This document shows positions 8,901-19,045 of a stretch of DNA of 64,000 nucleotides, one piece after another. Source of the stretch: Phytophthora sp. 'mugwort' (lineage: Eukaryota; Oomycota; Peronosporomycetes; Peronosporales; Peronosporaceae); contig JAUCEF010000012.1 in the NCBI GenBank assembly GCA_033558025.1, forward strand, positions 2,542,001-2,606,000, given 5' to 3'. Position 1 is the first letter of the stretch; each line of letters starts with the position of its first letter. A model generated the notes under the pieces. That model worked only from the letters and a program-made list of their open reading frames with translations, was not told the origin of the DNA and made no database searches. The translations under genes and the position numbers were made by a program.

Positions 8901-10440
8901 TACCAGAATGAAAATCAGCGGGGCTAGCGGGCATCCTTGCCTAATACCACACGTCAACTCTCACCCATCTCGATTTATGCCCGTTGGCGAGAAAACGAAC
9001 CTTAGTGCCTTCGTGCATCGCCCTAATTGCAGCTACAAATACCGTCGGAAATCCCAACCAAGTGAGTACTTCATTTATGAACTTCCGGTCCACGGAGTCA
9101 TATGCTTTGCAGAAGTCTAGCAGAAGTGCAAATGCTGCTGCCATGTCTGGACCTGCTTGCGCTGCTGCTTGTGCCTCATTGAATAGATCAACTGTGGCAT
9201 GTATCGTCCGCCCTGGCACGAAACCGTTTTGGTTCGGGTAAATTATCCGATCCAACTTCACGCCCATCCGTGTTGCCATTATGCGCGTAAATATATTGTG
9301 TTCCGTGTCGAGTAGCGCCAAAGGACGGAAATTGAGGGGGTCCGTAGCTTCTCCACCCTTTTTTAAGCAGAAAAAACTAACTGCCTCCAGAAAGGAAGAG
9401 GGGGAGGTCCCGGCCTGGTACCAGCAATTAAAATTTGCGTGAGCAGGAGAATGAGCTGCGCCGAGAAGTCACGATACCAGTCGTTGCCCAATCTGTCAGG
9501 CCCGCAAGCCTTTCCAGGCTTGGAAGCTCCGATGGCAGCTGCCACTTCATTCTCTTAAACGGTGCGTGTAAGTCCTCCAGGATTGTATCGTATTGGCCGG
9601 GGTCACCCAACCATTCCAGCACCGCTTGTCTATCCGCCATAGTGGATTGCTCCTGTTGAAATAATGGAGTCCATGCGTCAGCCAATGTGTCCGCCCTGTC
9701 GTGTACACCACGAGCGTTCGTTCCGATGGCTGCGTCGATCTTGTGTATCTCGTTGTCCCCAAATATAGTACGTACCCTTCTGAAGAACTGCTTCGACGAT
9801 TTACCCGGCTGGTGTCCGCCGGCACGGAACAAGTTGCGGCGTTGCGATGCCGCCCTCGCCCGTATACAGTCCGTTATCGCGTTGCGCACTCACTGCAATG
9901 GGGTGGCCCCTTCACCCTCCGTCAAGGTAAGAGTGACCATGAGGTCTGTCATCGTGTCCACCGAGATCATGCTACCCCTCGCGATATCCTGTAGCCGTCG
10001 TTCCCGTCGCCGCAGCCTTCTGATTCTCTGTTTGTAGGTCGCCCTAGCACTTTTCCTCTTGTGCTTGATTGCCAGTCGCGCCTCCTTCCTTATCGTTTCC
10101 TTGAGCCCATCCCACGCATGAGCCGTCACTGTCGCCCCCTGCATCAGTAGCGTTGGTAGCTTCTCCCGGAAGTCCTGATGCCGATCGATAATTACCGATG
10201 TCACCTCCGCCTTCGCCTGTGAAGGCGGTAGATATACTCTGGCAGGTTTGCGAATACGCAGTGGGTCGTCAGGTCTCCTCAGGTGTATGCGCACCGCTTG
10301 GTGGTCCGCTTGGTATCGGGGTGGGTTACGTTCACTGCAGCTACCCATGCCATTAGGTTGTGGCGCCGACACGTACCATCAGTCTAATCATGCTGTTGCT
10401 TCTACCCCTGTCGGTAATGTGTCTCTGTAGGTGGGTTTTG
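8900..10440 (-). pseudogene. LINE ORF2 remnant (end of endonuclease, reverse transcriptase)
   Basis: Minus-strand frames at 9890-10372, 9428-9889, 9363-9545, 8941-9321 and about 8905-8957 align in order with LINE ORF2. An SDH-like endonuclease end (DHQAVRIHLRRP) is followed by a basic linker (RRLRRRERR). The reverse-transcriptase blocks are KACGPDRLGNDW, NFRPLALLDTEHNIF, QNGFVPGRTI, LLLDFCKAYDSVDR (motif A region) and GIRQGCPLAPLIF (motif B). The catalytic FADD of motif C and everything after it are lost at the junction near 8900. At least four frame breaks separate the pieces, so no enzyme can be made. Most of the endonuclease domain expected between ORF1 and the start of this piece is also absent, indicating an internal deletion. 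Confidence 0.8.
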
Positions 10441-10619
10441 TTTGTTGCGTTTATACCCCGGCTAGCGATGAGGCAGGAGAGGTTGGATATGCAGTGTTTA
10501 GCACGACCTCACACTCCACATCCTTGGCGAGGTTACTCATCATCAGAGTATAAATGATGCGCTTGGTGATGTTGACGTTGCGGCCTACATCACTCGTGAA
10601 TCGGAGGCGCCCTCCTTCC

Positions 10620-10635
10620 GCATAGGATGTGGTCG
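10620..10635. repeat. Target-site duplication, left copy (LINE-B)
   Basis: GCATAGGATGTGGTCG at 10620-10635 is repeated exactly at 11643-11658. Removing the segment between them restores continuity of the interrupted ORF1. Confidence 0.85.
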
Positions 10636-11642
10636 TTGCTGATAGAGGTGACGCAATAATAAGGAACGACCGGCACAAGCTGCAACGGTTCGAGGAGGAA
10701 GAAGCATTGTGTTCTATGCGGATCCTCTCATCCACAGGTTCCCTTGGAGGGTACCTGATGCGATCGCGAATAAGCATGTCTGGAAAGTGCTCAAGAAGCA
10801 ACCGTTCCGGAAGTACGAGGGAGAAGGAATCAAAATGGACGGGCTATTGGAGAAACTGGCAAGGGCAGCCAAAATGAGTAGATGGCAGGCAGCTGCACTA
10901 CAGCAGACCCCAAAGCAAGCACAATAATGCGCTCACTGAGTATCAAGTCTGGGTCGGGTATCGAGTAGCCACCAGGCAACTGAACCTGTTATATGAGGCA
11001 GGGAACGGGACAACAGTTGTAGGGAGTTGGCGTACTGCCGTGGGACCAAGGAAACAATGGGACATATATTCTGGGAATGTCCAAGTGCGTAAGTATGCTG
11101 GCAAAAGCGCATTTGCCACTGGACGGGCGAAAGATGGGAATTAGGAAACTTGGAGCGATTCATCAGCAATTGCGCCAACGGGACAGCGCCAACTGTCGTT
11201 GTCAACAAAGACAAGATTGAAAGTAGACTACCCAGACACAGAGGAGCAGTTTGCAGGAGAATGGAAGCGACTGTGGCACATCATGAGCAGTGTGTGCATC
11301 ACGGGATTATGGATACAAAGGAACAGGGTGGTCTTTCAGCAGGAAACGGGCACAATTGAGGAGAGCGGCAGGATTTCTGGACGACAGGATTGTGGCAAAT
11401 ACAGGCACTAGACAAGAGGGAACGCAGAAGACCTGAAACAATAATACAGGGGACGAGAGTACTGCTCTGCTCAGCAGCGTTAGCAGAACCACCCAAAGAG
11501 AAGTCGCCGAAAGGGACAAGCCCCGTACAACCACCGGACTCGCACGAGGAACCGGCGTCGCTAACCAGGCTAAGGATATTCCAGACATTTAGTAGTTAAT
11601 ATGACCAAATAGAACAGTCTCCCCCCCCTCTCTCTCTCTCTT
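10636..11642 (+). mobile_element. LINE-B: 5'-truncated LINE insertion with (CT)n tail
   Basis: A roughly 1-kb plus-strand segment whose decayed frames match the C-terminus of LINE ORF2. It includes a zinc-binding block read as KETMGHIFWECP and an RLWHIMSSVCITGLWIQRNR helix. It ends in a C-run plus (CT)n tail at about 11624-11642. It is flanked by a 16-bp direct repeat and sits inside LINE ORF1 on the opposite strand. 5' truncation, a tail and long target duplications are typical of target-primed reverse transcription. Confidence 0.8.
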
Positions 11643-11658
11643 GCATAGGATGTGGTCG
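11643..11658. repeat. Target-site duplication, right copy (LINE-B)
   Basis: Exact second copy of the 16-bp sequence at 10620-10635, directly after the (CT)n tail. Confidence 0.85.
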
Positions 11659-14169
11659 CGTGCAGTGCCGCGTACGCAAACTGTCCATTAGCCGGTACTG
11701 TGATCAAAGACCCGCCGAAGGACTTGATGAACACTGGTAGTTGTTCTGGCAGTCCCGGTGCCACTACTGTCTGCTCTAGTGCAAAGCCTTCCTGACTCAG
11801 TTGTTGTGTGAGTCTGTGGGAAAGCGTTCCTCAATCCCGCCCATGGCAGTGTCCATGTCGATAGCCTCCGCCCCCGCTTGTGATGGTGTGGTCTTTTGTT
11901 CTTCGAGGTCTAATCAGTGGGCATTTCATCCTGTTTCGATGCTAAAGAGAATGCGAATTCCGATCCTGACGTAAGCGCTGGAGATTGAGTTTGCGATGGA
12001 GCTGACGAGCCCACATACCTGGATATTACATCGTCTTTCTCAATCCCTTTTCGCGCTCGTCCGCTGCGGTAATCCCTCATGCCGCAAGTTGTTCTCCCCG
12101 TGACTCCGTGTAAGCGTACGGTGCCTCATCCGCCTCACTCGCATTCCATTCCTCATCGCTGTCCTCCGCACCATCAACTAAAGCGGCATATCGACCTAAA
12201 ACTCTATCTCGGGTAAACTTGGTAAAACCTGGGGACTTTGTCCCCTGTTTTTTCGGCCGTGTCCACCAGTGTTCGCCTTCTTGGTGGCCTCACACTCCCT
12301 GTTCCTTCGTGTGGCCGGTGGACCTTCCTGCTCGCGCTCTTTGAAATAATAATAGGCAACAGCAGTGCATCCGCCATCGCTGAGCTGTGGGGTGCCGTCC
12401 GCTGCCGCGCTGTTGCCGCTACGCCTCGAACATCAACCTTCCGGCCGGAGTTCATTCTTGTCACCGTTGTAAATCCCTCCGCATCTGCCTCGTGCTTCGT
12501 GCCTGTTCCTTGTGCGTTGGTGTTTCCTGTCTGGGTGGCCCCCTCGCTTTCAGACACCGTCCCTGTCGTTTCCTGGTGATTTCTGAAAGGCGGCGCTGCT
12601 GCTGTGTCCGCCTCCAATGTAGTGCCCTTGGCACCGTGGTTGTCGCATGCTATCTCCTCTGCCCCTTCCTTTTGAAGGTTTGCCAAGAAAGTTCCCAAGC
12701 TGTCCTCATCGGAGTCTGTGTACTGGACCGCAGCACCGACAGTGTACTTAGGCAGATAACCCGCGTATGTCCTGTTCAATTTTGCTTGCAACCGCGGTAC
12801 CTGCGCTTGCTGTGTCTTGCAGAAGCCTGTGGTGTGGTAAGAGCATAGCACCTCGCGCACGGAAGTCTCACGTGAATCAGGTGATGGTGGATGGTGAGCG
12901 GATGGCCGGACATCTGGATTTTAGTCACCCCTCGGAGTGCCGCTGGGCAGTCGATGCCGATGAATCTGATTGTAACATACCTGTTATCCACTACCTCTAT
13001 GGAGTCCAGTCTCGGTCTCTCTGCATCCTCTATCTGTATCCCGGGCAGATTTCCAAGCGCCGCTACTGTTGCCACTAGCCTTAGTGTTTCCATGCCATAG
13101 ATCCGTACCGCGTATTGTCTGCGTAACTATGCCTGCCCTAAAGCTCCCCGTGTCTAGGAATCCTTCCGTGTCCTCCAGTTCGATGCACACACCTTGCAGT
13201 CGGAATGCTAGACCTTTCTAGATGTTTTCCACGCGGCGTGAATTGAAGACAAACTCAGCGTGTGGATCCCGTCAAAGTGTAGCATCTTCACATCATCCAG
13301 CATGCGATCAATCATTGCTTTGCCCCTGGCCGAGTCTCCATTCGCTTCGCATAATTGTGCGAATAGCTTCAGGTGAGTCATGTTGCGGCGGAGTTTAGCC
13401 CATGGACACATCCATGGTCAAAGTAATCTCCACATGTGCTTCGTAAAATTGCTCAAGCATGACTACACTGCAACAGCGGCATGGTAGCCTTGAGAAAATT
13501 TGGTGCGTGTGGCAGTTCCAGAGTTCCGTTGAGGTACGCCAATAGTGCCTTGGTTTCCTGCTCGGTCCACTTTCTCAACGCGCTGTCTTGATGCACTTCC
13601 GACTCCTCCATTGCTATGTGTCGTAGCGTTGCCACGTCCGTCGTTACTTCCGATTCCGTGTCTGCCGTCCAGTCCTTGCCCAGTGTAGCCAGGATTAGCT
13701 GCTTCTCTTGGTCGTCAACTACCATCAATCGTTTTGGGTTGTGGTATCTGTCGCTCCGTCGCAGCAACGCCCTGGCCTCCTAGTCGTCTTCACAGCTGCA
13801 GCGTAGCTGCGTCCAACAATGTGTGATTGGCTGATGTCAGTGGCGTGCCCACGCGCTGTGAATCTTGTTGACTCCGTACTTAGCTCTTATTGCCCCCCCC
13901 CCATATGCGTCCGATGGTGTCGTCATTTGCGAGGTTGAAGGCTCCGTGGTATTATGTATGTTCGATCGAAGTTGGTGTGGACCACCAAGCCTTTCCGTGG
14001 CTACGGGTGGCCGTAGGGTTCCGTCGGACGGGGAACAGCACTCGTCTCCGTTCATTCTCCGTTCATGCTTGTGCCGCTGCCCGTGGCCCCAGGAGGTTGT
14101 GATCCCCCCCCCCTTTCCGGTGGAGGCGTTGATTCCATACTGCCGGCGTCGCTGTAACGCCTGCTTCGA

Positions 14170-15784
14170 TCAGAATGGCTCAACAGATCCGCTTGCAGGG
14201 CGAGCTGGGTTCCTCTGTGGCCAATCCTCGTTCCGGTTCCCGAGGAATTTGCAGAGTGCGATGTAAGGTCTCGAACGTCCTGGTGAGACGCGGGGATGTG
14301 TGAAGCAGCGCGGAAGTCTTCGCTCTGCTGCCGATATTGGTTCCGATCTGAGGTAGTCGACGCTTCGATCGGCGGCCTGGACTTGATCCGAGACCGAGGT
14401 TACCGGGTGGCGTTGTTCCTTTCCTTTCCTTGGTTTCTTGCCGCTTACTTTAGCGGGATCTGCGAGTTGAGAGTCGAAGCGATCGTCGGCCACGCACTGA
14501 ATGCCGATCGATCGAGGCATGTGGCAAAAGTTCGCTAGCGTGGGGGAAACTGGCCAATATATGATCCGATCCTCTCACCGCGACGTTACATCGGTTACCT
14601 TAGACTAGTTAACACCTCGGAGGGCCAATGTAGATCCCCCTTCTTGTGGTACTTCACTTAAGTCGTCCAATGCAAATTCGAGTCTGATTGTCGTTTATCC
14701 ATTTCTTGTCCTATCCTTCCATCCTGAACCCTATCTCGTACCATCTGGATCGCCTGAATCTGGCCCTTCTCCAACCACTCAACACGTACCGTCTTCATAC
14801 TTGCCCATCCCGAGGATGATTGCTGATCGACTCCCGATCCGCCAGATCGCGGATGTCAGAACACGTATGCCGATCTGACAGATCGAGGATATCGGAACCT
14901 GTATGCCGATCGGCGAAAACCGATCAGCCCTATCTGCCAGATCCCCCTATCGATCGGCTCGATCTCGGTTGCAAAGTCGATCCGATCTGCCCGATCCCGT
15001 ATGTCCGAACTTGTATGCCGATCCGCCAGAAAGCGTGTCCGATCCGATCAGGGCTGATCTGATCTTGATCGATTACGGTCCCTGAATACCGATCAGAGTC
15101 GATCCAGGTCGGCTGCGATTTGCATGTCACCGATCGGTCTTGATCCACGCCCCTTGACTCCAATCTTGATGTCCAGCGCCGATACAATCTGGGCCGATCG
15201 GCCGTGTAGTCCGATCCGCATGTCGCCGATCGGTCTTGATCTTCATCCCTTGTCCGGATCTGGTCTAAGATCAGCCGTGATCGAGGATCGTGAGTGAGTG
15301 ACTATGGTCATATACAGCGTAGATCGGTCACGATCTGCCAATCGCCGGTAAGTTTCGTCCTTCACCTGATCTTCGTTCTGTGTGTGATCTCCAACCTGGG
15401 TCGCCGTCAACCTCGCTTTCCGCCCCCTGTCAGTTGTCCTCTTGCTGATCTCCTCCACCTATCTCGCGGATCCGGCTCGTTGCCACGGGGTCTGATATTC
15501 TTACTCGACGCTTCTCCACAACCGCCCCCTGTCTGAAGTCGTCGCCGTACAGCGGCCCCACTTCAGTCACACTCTTTAATCCGCCTATTTAGGCCGGACT
15601 ACTCGTTACCGGAACTCGGATCCACCTAGATCTCATTTTCATCTCTTCGAGCTTGCACAAATATACATAACTTCACATATACATCCCATTTCCTCCGATC
15701 TGTGGCCTTCCCATAGATCCTTCTTCCGATCCGTCATCGTAGTGACCAACTCGCCGCGATCCCCTCAATCACACTATTCCTCGT
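14170..15784. mobile_element. Gypsy-type non-coding (LTR/leader) DNA, GATC-rich
   Basis: No coding sequence. Sequence from about 14200 to 14540 is the inverted relative of 53216-53560, and about 14650-15480 is the inverted relative of about 45840-46890. Both partners lie beside Gypsy elements, so this is most likely LTR and untranslated leader of the same families. The block 14820-15300 is extraordinarily rich in GATC. Confidence 0.65.
14820..15300. repeat. GATC-studded degenerate repeat block
   Basis: By eye I count about 31 GATC in some 480 bases (about 2 expected). They occur in degenerate units of about 40-60 bp containing (C/T)GTATGCCGATC and GATC(T/C)G(C/A)CAGATC. An inverted counterpart lies at about 46020-46740. 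Confidence 0.75.
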
Positions 15785-16313
15785 CTAGTGACTAAGTCGC
15801 CATGGTGCGCGCCACCGCTCATGAAGACTTAGGTCTTCCCCAGTAGGGCTTCCCGCCCCTACTGGCGTCCTGCGTTCCCCTGTCCACGGGGTCGCGGCCT
15901 TTGCCAGCGACCCTTGAGCGCGATTGGCTTGGGAGGGAAATGTTTCGTTGCCCCCCACAGGGACAGGCACGTGCCAGGTGTCCTAGCTTACCGCAGCTAT
16001 AGCAGCGAATATCATGCTGCTCGGCAAGCCCAAGTTCCATGGGAACTGACCCACTTGGGGCCCTGCGACTTGGTGTCGCAGCCCCCGGCCACATCGCCGC
16101 CGGCACGCGCGCCTGGCGGTGACTATATACCTCTTTGGGGGGAGGGACCTGGATCGCCTCTTTCAGAGTATTGGCCTGCACCCGAAACAGCTGGGTGCGG
16201 GCCGGGCCTATTAATAGGCCGTCCATGAACACCGTCACCTTGATGTGTTCATGGAGTGAGTTTTCCACGAGGAATGCGGTGAGCTTCCGCATTTCCTGGA
16301 TGTACTCGCGCAC
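15785..16313 (-). pseudogene. Gypsy gag C-terminal fragment with zinc knuckle
   Basis: A minus-strand frame without a true start (the upstream end is a junction near 16320). It reads REYIQEMRKL..., a HEHIKVTVFMDGL block, then PMELG and a CCHC knuckle CYSCGKLGHLARAC at about 15955-16000. These are typical Gypsy Gag features: a capsid-like helix region followed by an RNA-binding knuckle used for genomic RNA packaging. It faces away from the plus-strand pol that begins a few bases further on, so the two cannot belong to one collinear element. It is a fragment of a separate minus-strand Gypsy or an inverted piece. Confidence 0.75.
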
Positions 16314-16344
16314 TCACGTCTTCCCATGAATGTACGGCCGCCTA

Positions 16345-16980
16345 GAGAACTCCGCGAGATGCGGTCGTTCCTAGGGCTAAATAGATATTTCAGACAGTAT
16401 ATCCGGGGTTACGATCTTATTGCGGACCCTTTAGAACGGTTGAGGGTGAAGGATGCTCCTTTTGAGTGGAGGGAAGACTGACGCGGCGTTTCCCAGCTAA
16501 AAAGAGCTCTCGTGAAGCCTCCAATGTTGGTGTATCCCGATGGCAAGAGACGGTTTAAGTTGTACGTGGACTCGTCTCGCTACGCGGTTGGAGCCTGCCT
16601 AATGCAAGATGGGGACGGTCGTGACCGTATCGTGGCTTATGCAAGCAAGTTTCTGACCGGATCACAGAAGAAATAGATCGATAAACAGGATGGCATCTAG
16701 GAGATTGCGTGCTGGGGCGTAGTCTGGGCGACACGAAAGTTTCGCTGTTACTTGGCAAGAGGAAGTTCGATTTGTACACGGATCACCAGGCTTTTGACTT
16801 GGGTGTTCAGCCCTGGCAACCGTACCGGGAACGCTAAACTAGCACAGTGGGCCATGGAGCTATTGAACCTGCTGTTCAAGGTGCAATACAAACCTGGTAC
16901 GTCAATGGGCCATTTCGACTGACTGCCACGTCTGCCTATCGGCCATGTGGATGCTGCAACCATGGCGGACATTCTTAATC
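16345..16980 (+). pseudogene. Gypsy-A reverse transcriptase end and RNase H
   Basis: After the reverse-transcriptase thumb-like FLGLNRYFRQYIRGYD comes FEWRED and a tether (LKRALVKPPML). RNase H follows, beginning FKLYVDSSRYAVGACLMQ, where the Asp of YVDSS is the first catalytic acid, and continuing IVAYASKFLTG. Later pieces (GVVWATRKFRCYLA, KVQYKPGTSMGHFD) match the end of Gypsy RNase H, but in different frames and with in-frame stops (for example at 16674 and 16919). The domain would degrade the RNA strand during reverse transcription. It is not functional here. Confidence 0.7.
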
Positions 16981-17537
16981 CGGACGATGTTGAAGAGGAC
17001 GGAATTGTTGAAGACTCAGTCGGGAAGCCCGAAGGAACAGTCAAAGAGCGTTGTACTGATCCCGAGAACGGCAGTCTTAGACGGGACGGAGTGGACGGTC
17101 CGGATACCGATGAATGGACGGTTCAAGACCCTTCACCCCGAGCCCCTGTTTCCCCAGTGGATGTGTTTGGGCTTAACACGAGCAGTTCAGAGCTGAACAG
17201 AGGAAGGTCTCCTGGCTACTGGCCTTGAATGACGTTCCTGACTGAGTCCGCTACGCCCTTGGACCCGAAAATTACGATCTCGAGTGGTAAAGATGGCCCC
17301 GAGACATGCCGTCAAGGCTGGAGTATTAATGCGACTTGTCAACCCCCCCGCCGGCCAGAGTAGGACCGGCGCGGACCCTGCCCGTTCCGGTAATTCCATT
17401 GCCGTACATTCCGACGGTCTTATTACTGGCACGCGAACCTCTTCTCGTCTCACTTGAGACTGATGAAGACGCTAGAAACACGCTTACTGGCCGGGAAGGC
17501 ACAAAGACGTCGAAAAATATTTGCGTGCGTGTGGTAA

Positions 17538-18115
17538 GTGTGGTGGGGAATGGGGCCTCGTCCATGGAGTGCTGGACTGATGCAATGGATGCCTGTCGCA
17601 GACCTCTCTGGACCGTTCTCGCTGCTGGTGGTGGATGCGATCGGTTCCTTACCAGTCACGGACGGTTGCAACCGGTATATACTTGTGTTCGTTGACTACT
17701 TCACGAGATTGGCTGAAGCGTTCGCCGTAGAATGGTCAGACGCGATTACGTTCGTCGACGCGATATTAAACGGAGTAGTAGCTCGTCACGGTGTCCCGGC
17801 ACGGTTGTTAAGTGATAACGTATTGAATTTTACGTCCGAAATGGCCAAGTCCTTCTATCAGACTTTGGGTATCAAGAAGTTGTTAGGTGCCGCTTACCAT
17901 CCTCAAACACAAGGACTTGTGGAACGGTTCAACGGAACACTCATTGGAATGCTTGTGGGTGAGGCGCAGAATATTGGGATGTGTATCTACGGAGGGTCCT
18001 GTTCGCGTACAGAACGGCTTATCACGAGGCACTCGGAGACTCCCCTTTGTTCTCGTTATACGGTCGCGATCCGGTGTTGGCTTTCCTATATTTAGGGACC
18101 AAATGGAAAAATAAT
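17538..18115 (+). pseudogene. Gypsy-A integrase catalytic core
   Basis: The frame 17538-18095 carries the DDE core: Asp in FVDYFTRLAEAF, Asp in ARLLSDN, and Glu in HPQTQGLVERFNGTL with the usual spacing of about 35 residues. The reading frame shifts near 17970 into YLRRVLFAYRTAYHEALGDSPLFSLYGRDP, the usual continuation. Integrase joins the element cDNA to the genome. The catalytic triad is intact but the gene is frameshifted and the upstream HHCC zinc domain is not clearly seen. Confidence 0.75.
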
Positions 18116-18828
18116 GAGGTCGCCCAATACCGCCGGGAACTGAACCGTTTCCTAAGAGCCTCGAGGCACCTAGTCGAACGTCAGCTGGTGAAAGCCCAAG
18201 ATCGACATGATCGTCAACTGAAGGGCAAGTTGCTGTGCGCTACGAAGTGGGTGATCCAGTATTGGTGTATCAACATATTAGAGCTCGAAGAGGTGAGTTT
18301 CGAACGAAGAAGCTCACATTTTCATGGCACGGTCCTTACCGTGTATTGGAACGGATCAAGGACAACACTTATCGGATCGAGATTCCGTCGCACTCCGACC
18401 GTGTGGTCCGCGTGAACCGCCTGAAGCGTTACCGAGGTAGGCGGACGCGACCGTGCGTGACTGAAGTGCCACCGGACCTCGATGACGAAGAAGAAGACGG
18501 CCCCCTAGACGAGTCCGACCTCCCTCAGCCTAGCTTCACGGAACGAAGAACGATCGGACGTGAGGATACTGTGATTATTGGAACTGATGTCCCGCTACTC
18601 GAGATCATTGCGAAAAGAGTACTGAACCGGTCCATGGAATACCTGGCGCTTACCGCAAATTATGAGACGTTTTGGCTGCCGAGAGCGGTACACACACCCG
18701 CGTACGAAACTTTGATTTTATCTTGCGAAGCCGAAAGAAAGAGGAAGGAGTTGCCACCTTTGCGAGAAGTGCCAGTCTTAGCTGATGCTAACGCCGAAGT
18801 AGATGACGACTATCTACTTCTAGTCTAG
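18116..18828 (+). pseudogene. Gypsy-A integrase C-terminal region
   Basis: Open from about 18235 to 18828. It reads VGDPVLVYQHIRARRGEFRTKKLTFSWHGPYRVL, the SH3-like GPY/F module found at the end of Gypsy integrases. A charged Asp/Glu-rich spacer and about 100 residues without a recognised domain follow. No clear chromodomain. The preceding piece (17981-18234) is in another frame. Confidence 0.7.
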
Positions 18829-19045
18829 TTGCGAAAGGAGTGAACGGTTCTCGAGTTCGAGTGGAACGGTCATAGTATGGATTAAATTGGTGACTCGAGA
18901 ACGGAAAGAGAGTGGAGTGATTTTATTGGTGTATTTTGTTTAGTTTTTAAACCAACGAGTACGCCCCGAATCTTCCTTAGTTCCCCCAACACTCGTCTTG
19001 TCGGGAGTCGTGCTCGTTGTGAATTCATCGATGCTAGAAGAAATT
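18829..19045. other. Gap without gene
   Basis: About 215 bases with no coding sequence. It could include the start of a lost Gypsy-A 3' LTR, but no partner LTR is visible. Confidence 0.35.

Larger units (their letters stand above)
10465..14055 (-). pseudogene. LINE ORF1 remnant (nucleic-acid-binding protein with zinc knuckle), split by LINE-B
   Basis: Frames at 13837-14055, 13453-13767, 13208-13411, 12776-13093, 12204-12860 and 11659-11764, then 10465-10619 after the inserted LINE, read as one decayed ORF1. The middle holds a CARCY...H..TGFC zinc knuckle reconstituted only across a frameshift at about 12840-12855. A Thr/Gly/Glu-rich low-complexity stretch follows, then a more ordered C-terminal part (ANGQFAYAALHATTSYA, then RLRFTSDVGRNVNITKR). 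That C-terminal part runs smoothly across the insertion site once the LINE-B segment and one target duplication are ignored. ORF1 proteins coat the LINE RNA. Multiple stops make this copy inactive. Confidence 0.65.
8900..14160 (-). mobile_element. Degenerate LINE (L1-like) on the minus strand, interrupted by a second LINE
   Basis: Reading 5' to 3' on the minus strand the region gives an ORF1 with a zinc knuckle (about 14055 to 11659, resuming 10619-10465) and then ORF2 (about 10440-8900). ORF2 lacks most of the apurinic-type endonuclease and ends before the reverse-transcriptase FADD motif, so the 3' third is missing. Many stops and frameshifts are present. The 10636-11642 segment is a separate insertion. 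The left limit abuts the polymerase remnant. Confidence 0.75.
16330..18830 (+). mobile_element. Gypsy-A: broken pol (RNase H, integrase, C-terminus), no LTR recognised
   Basis: Plus-strand Gypsy pol lacking gag, protease and most of the reverse transcriptase. It starts at a REMRSFLGLNRYFRQYI segment and runs through RNase H and integrase to a C-terminal domain ending with a stop at 18828. Numerous stops and frameshifts show decay. Confidence 0.75.

Noticed and set aside
12204..12860. Separate 218-codon host gene
   Set aside because: It is continuous in sense with LINE ORF1 pieces on both sides across frameshifts and is Thr/Gly-rich linker.
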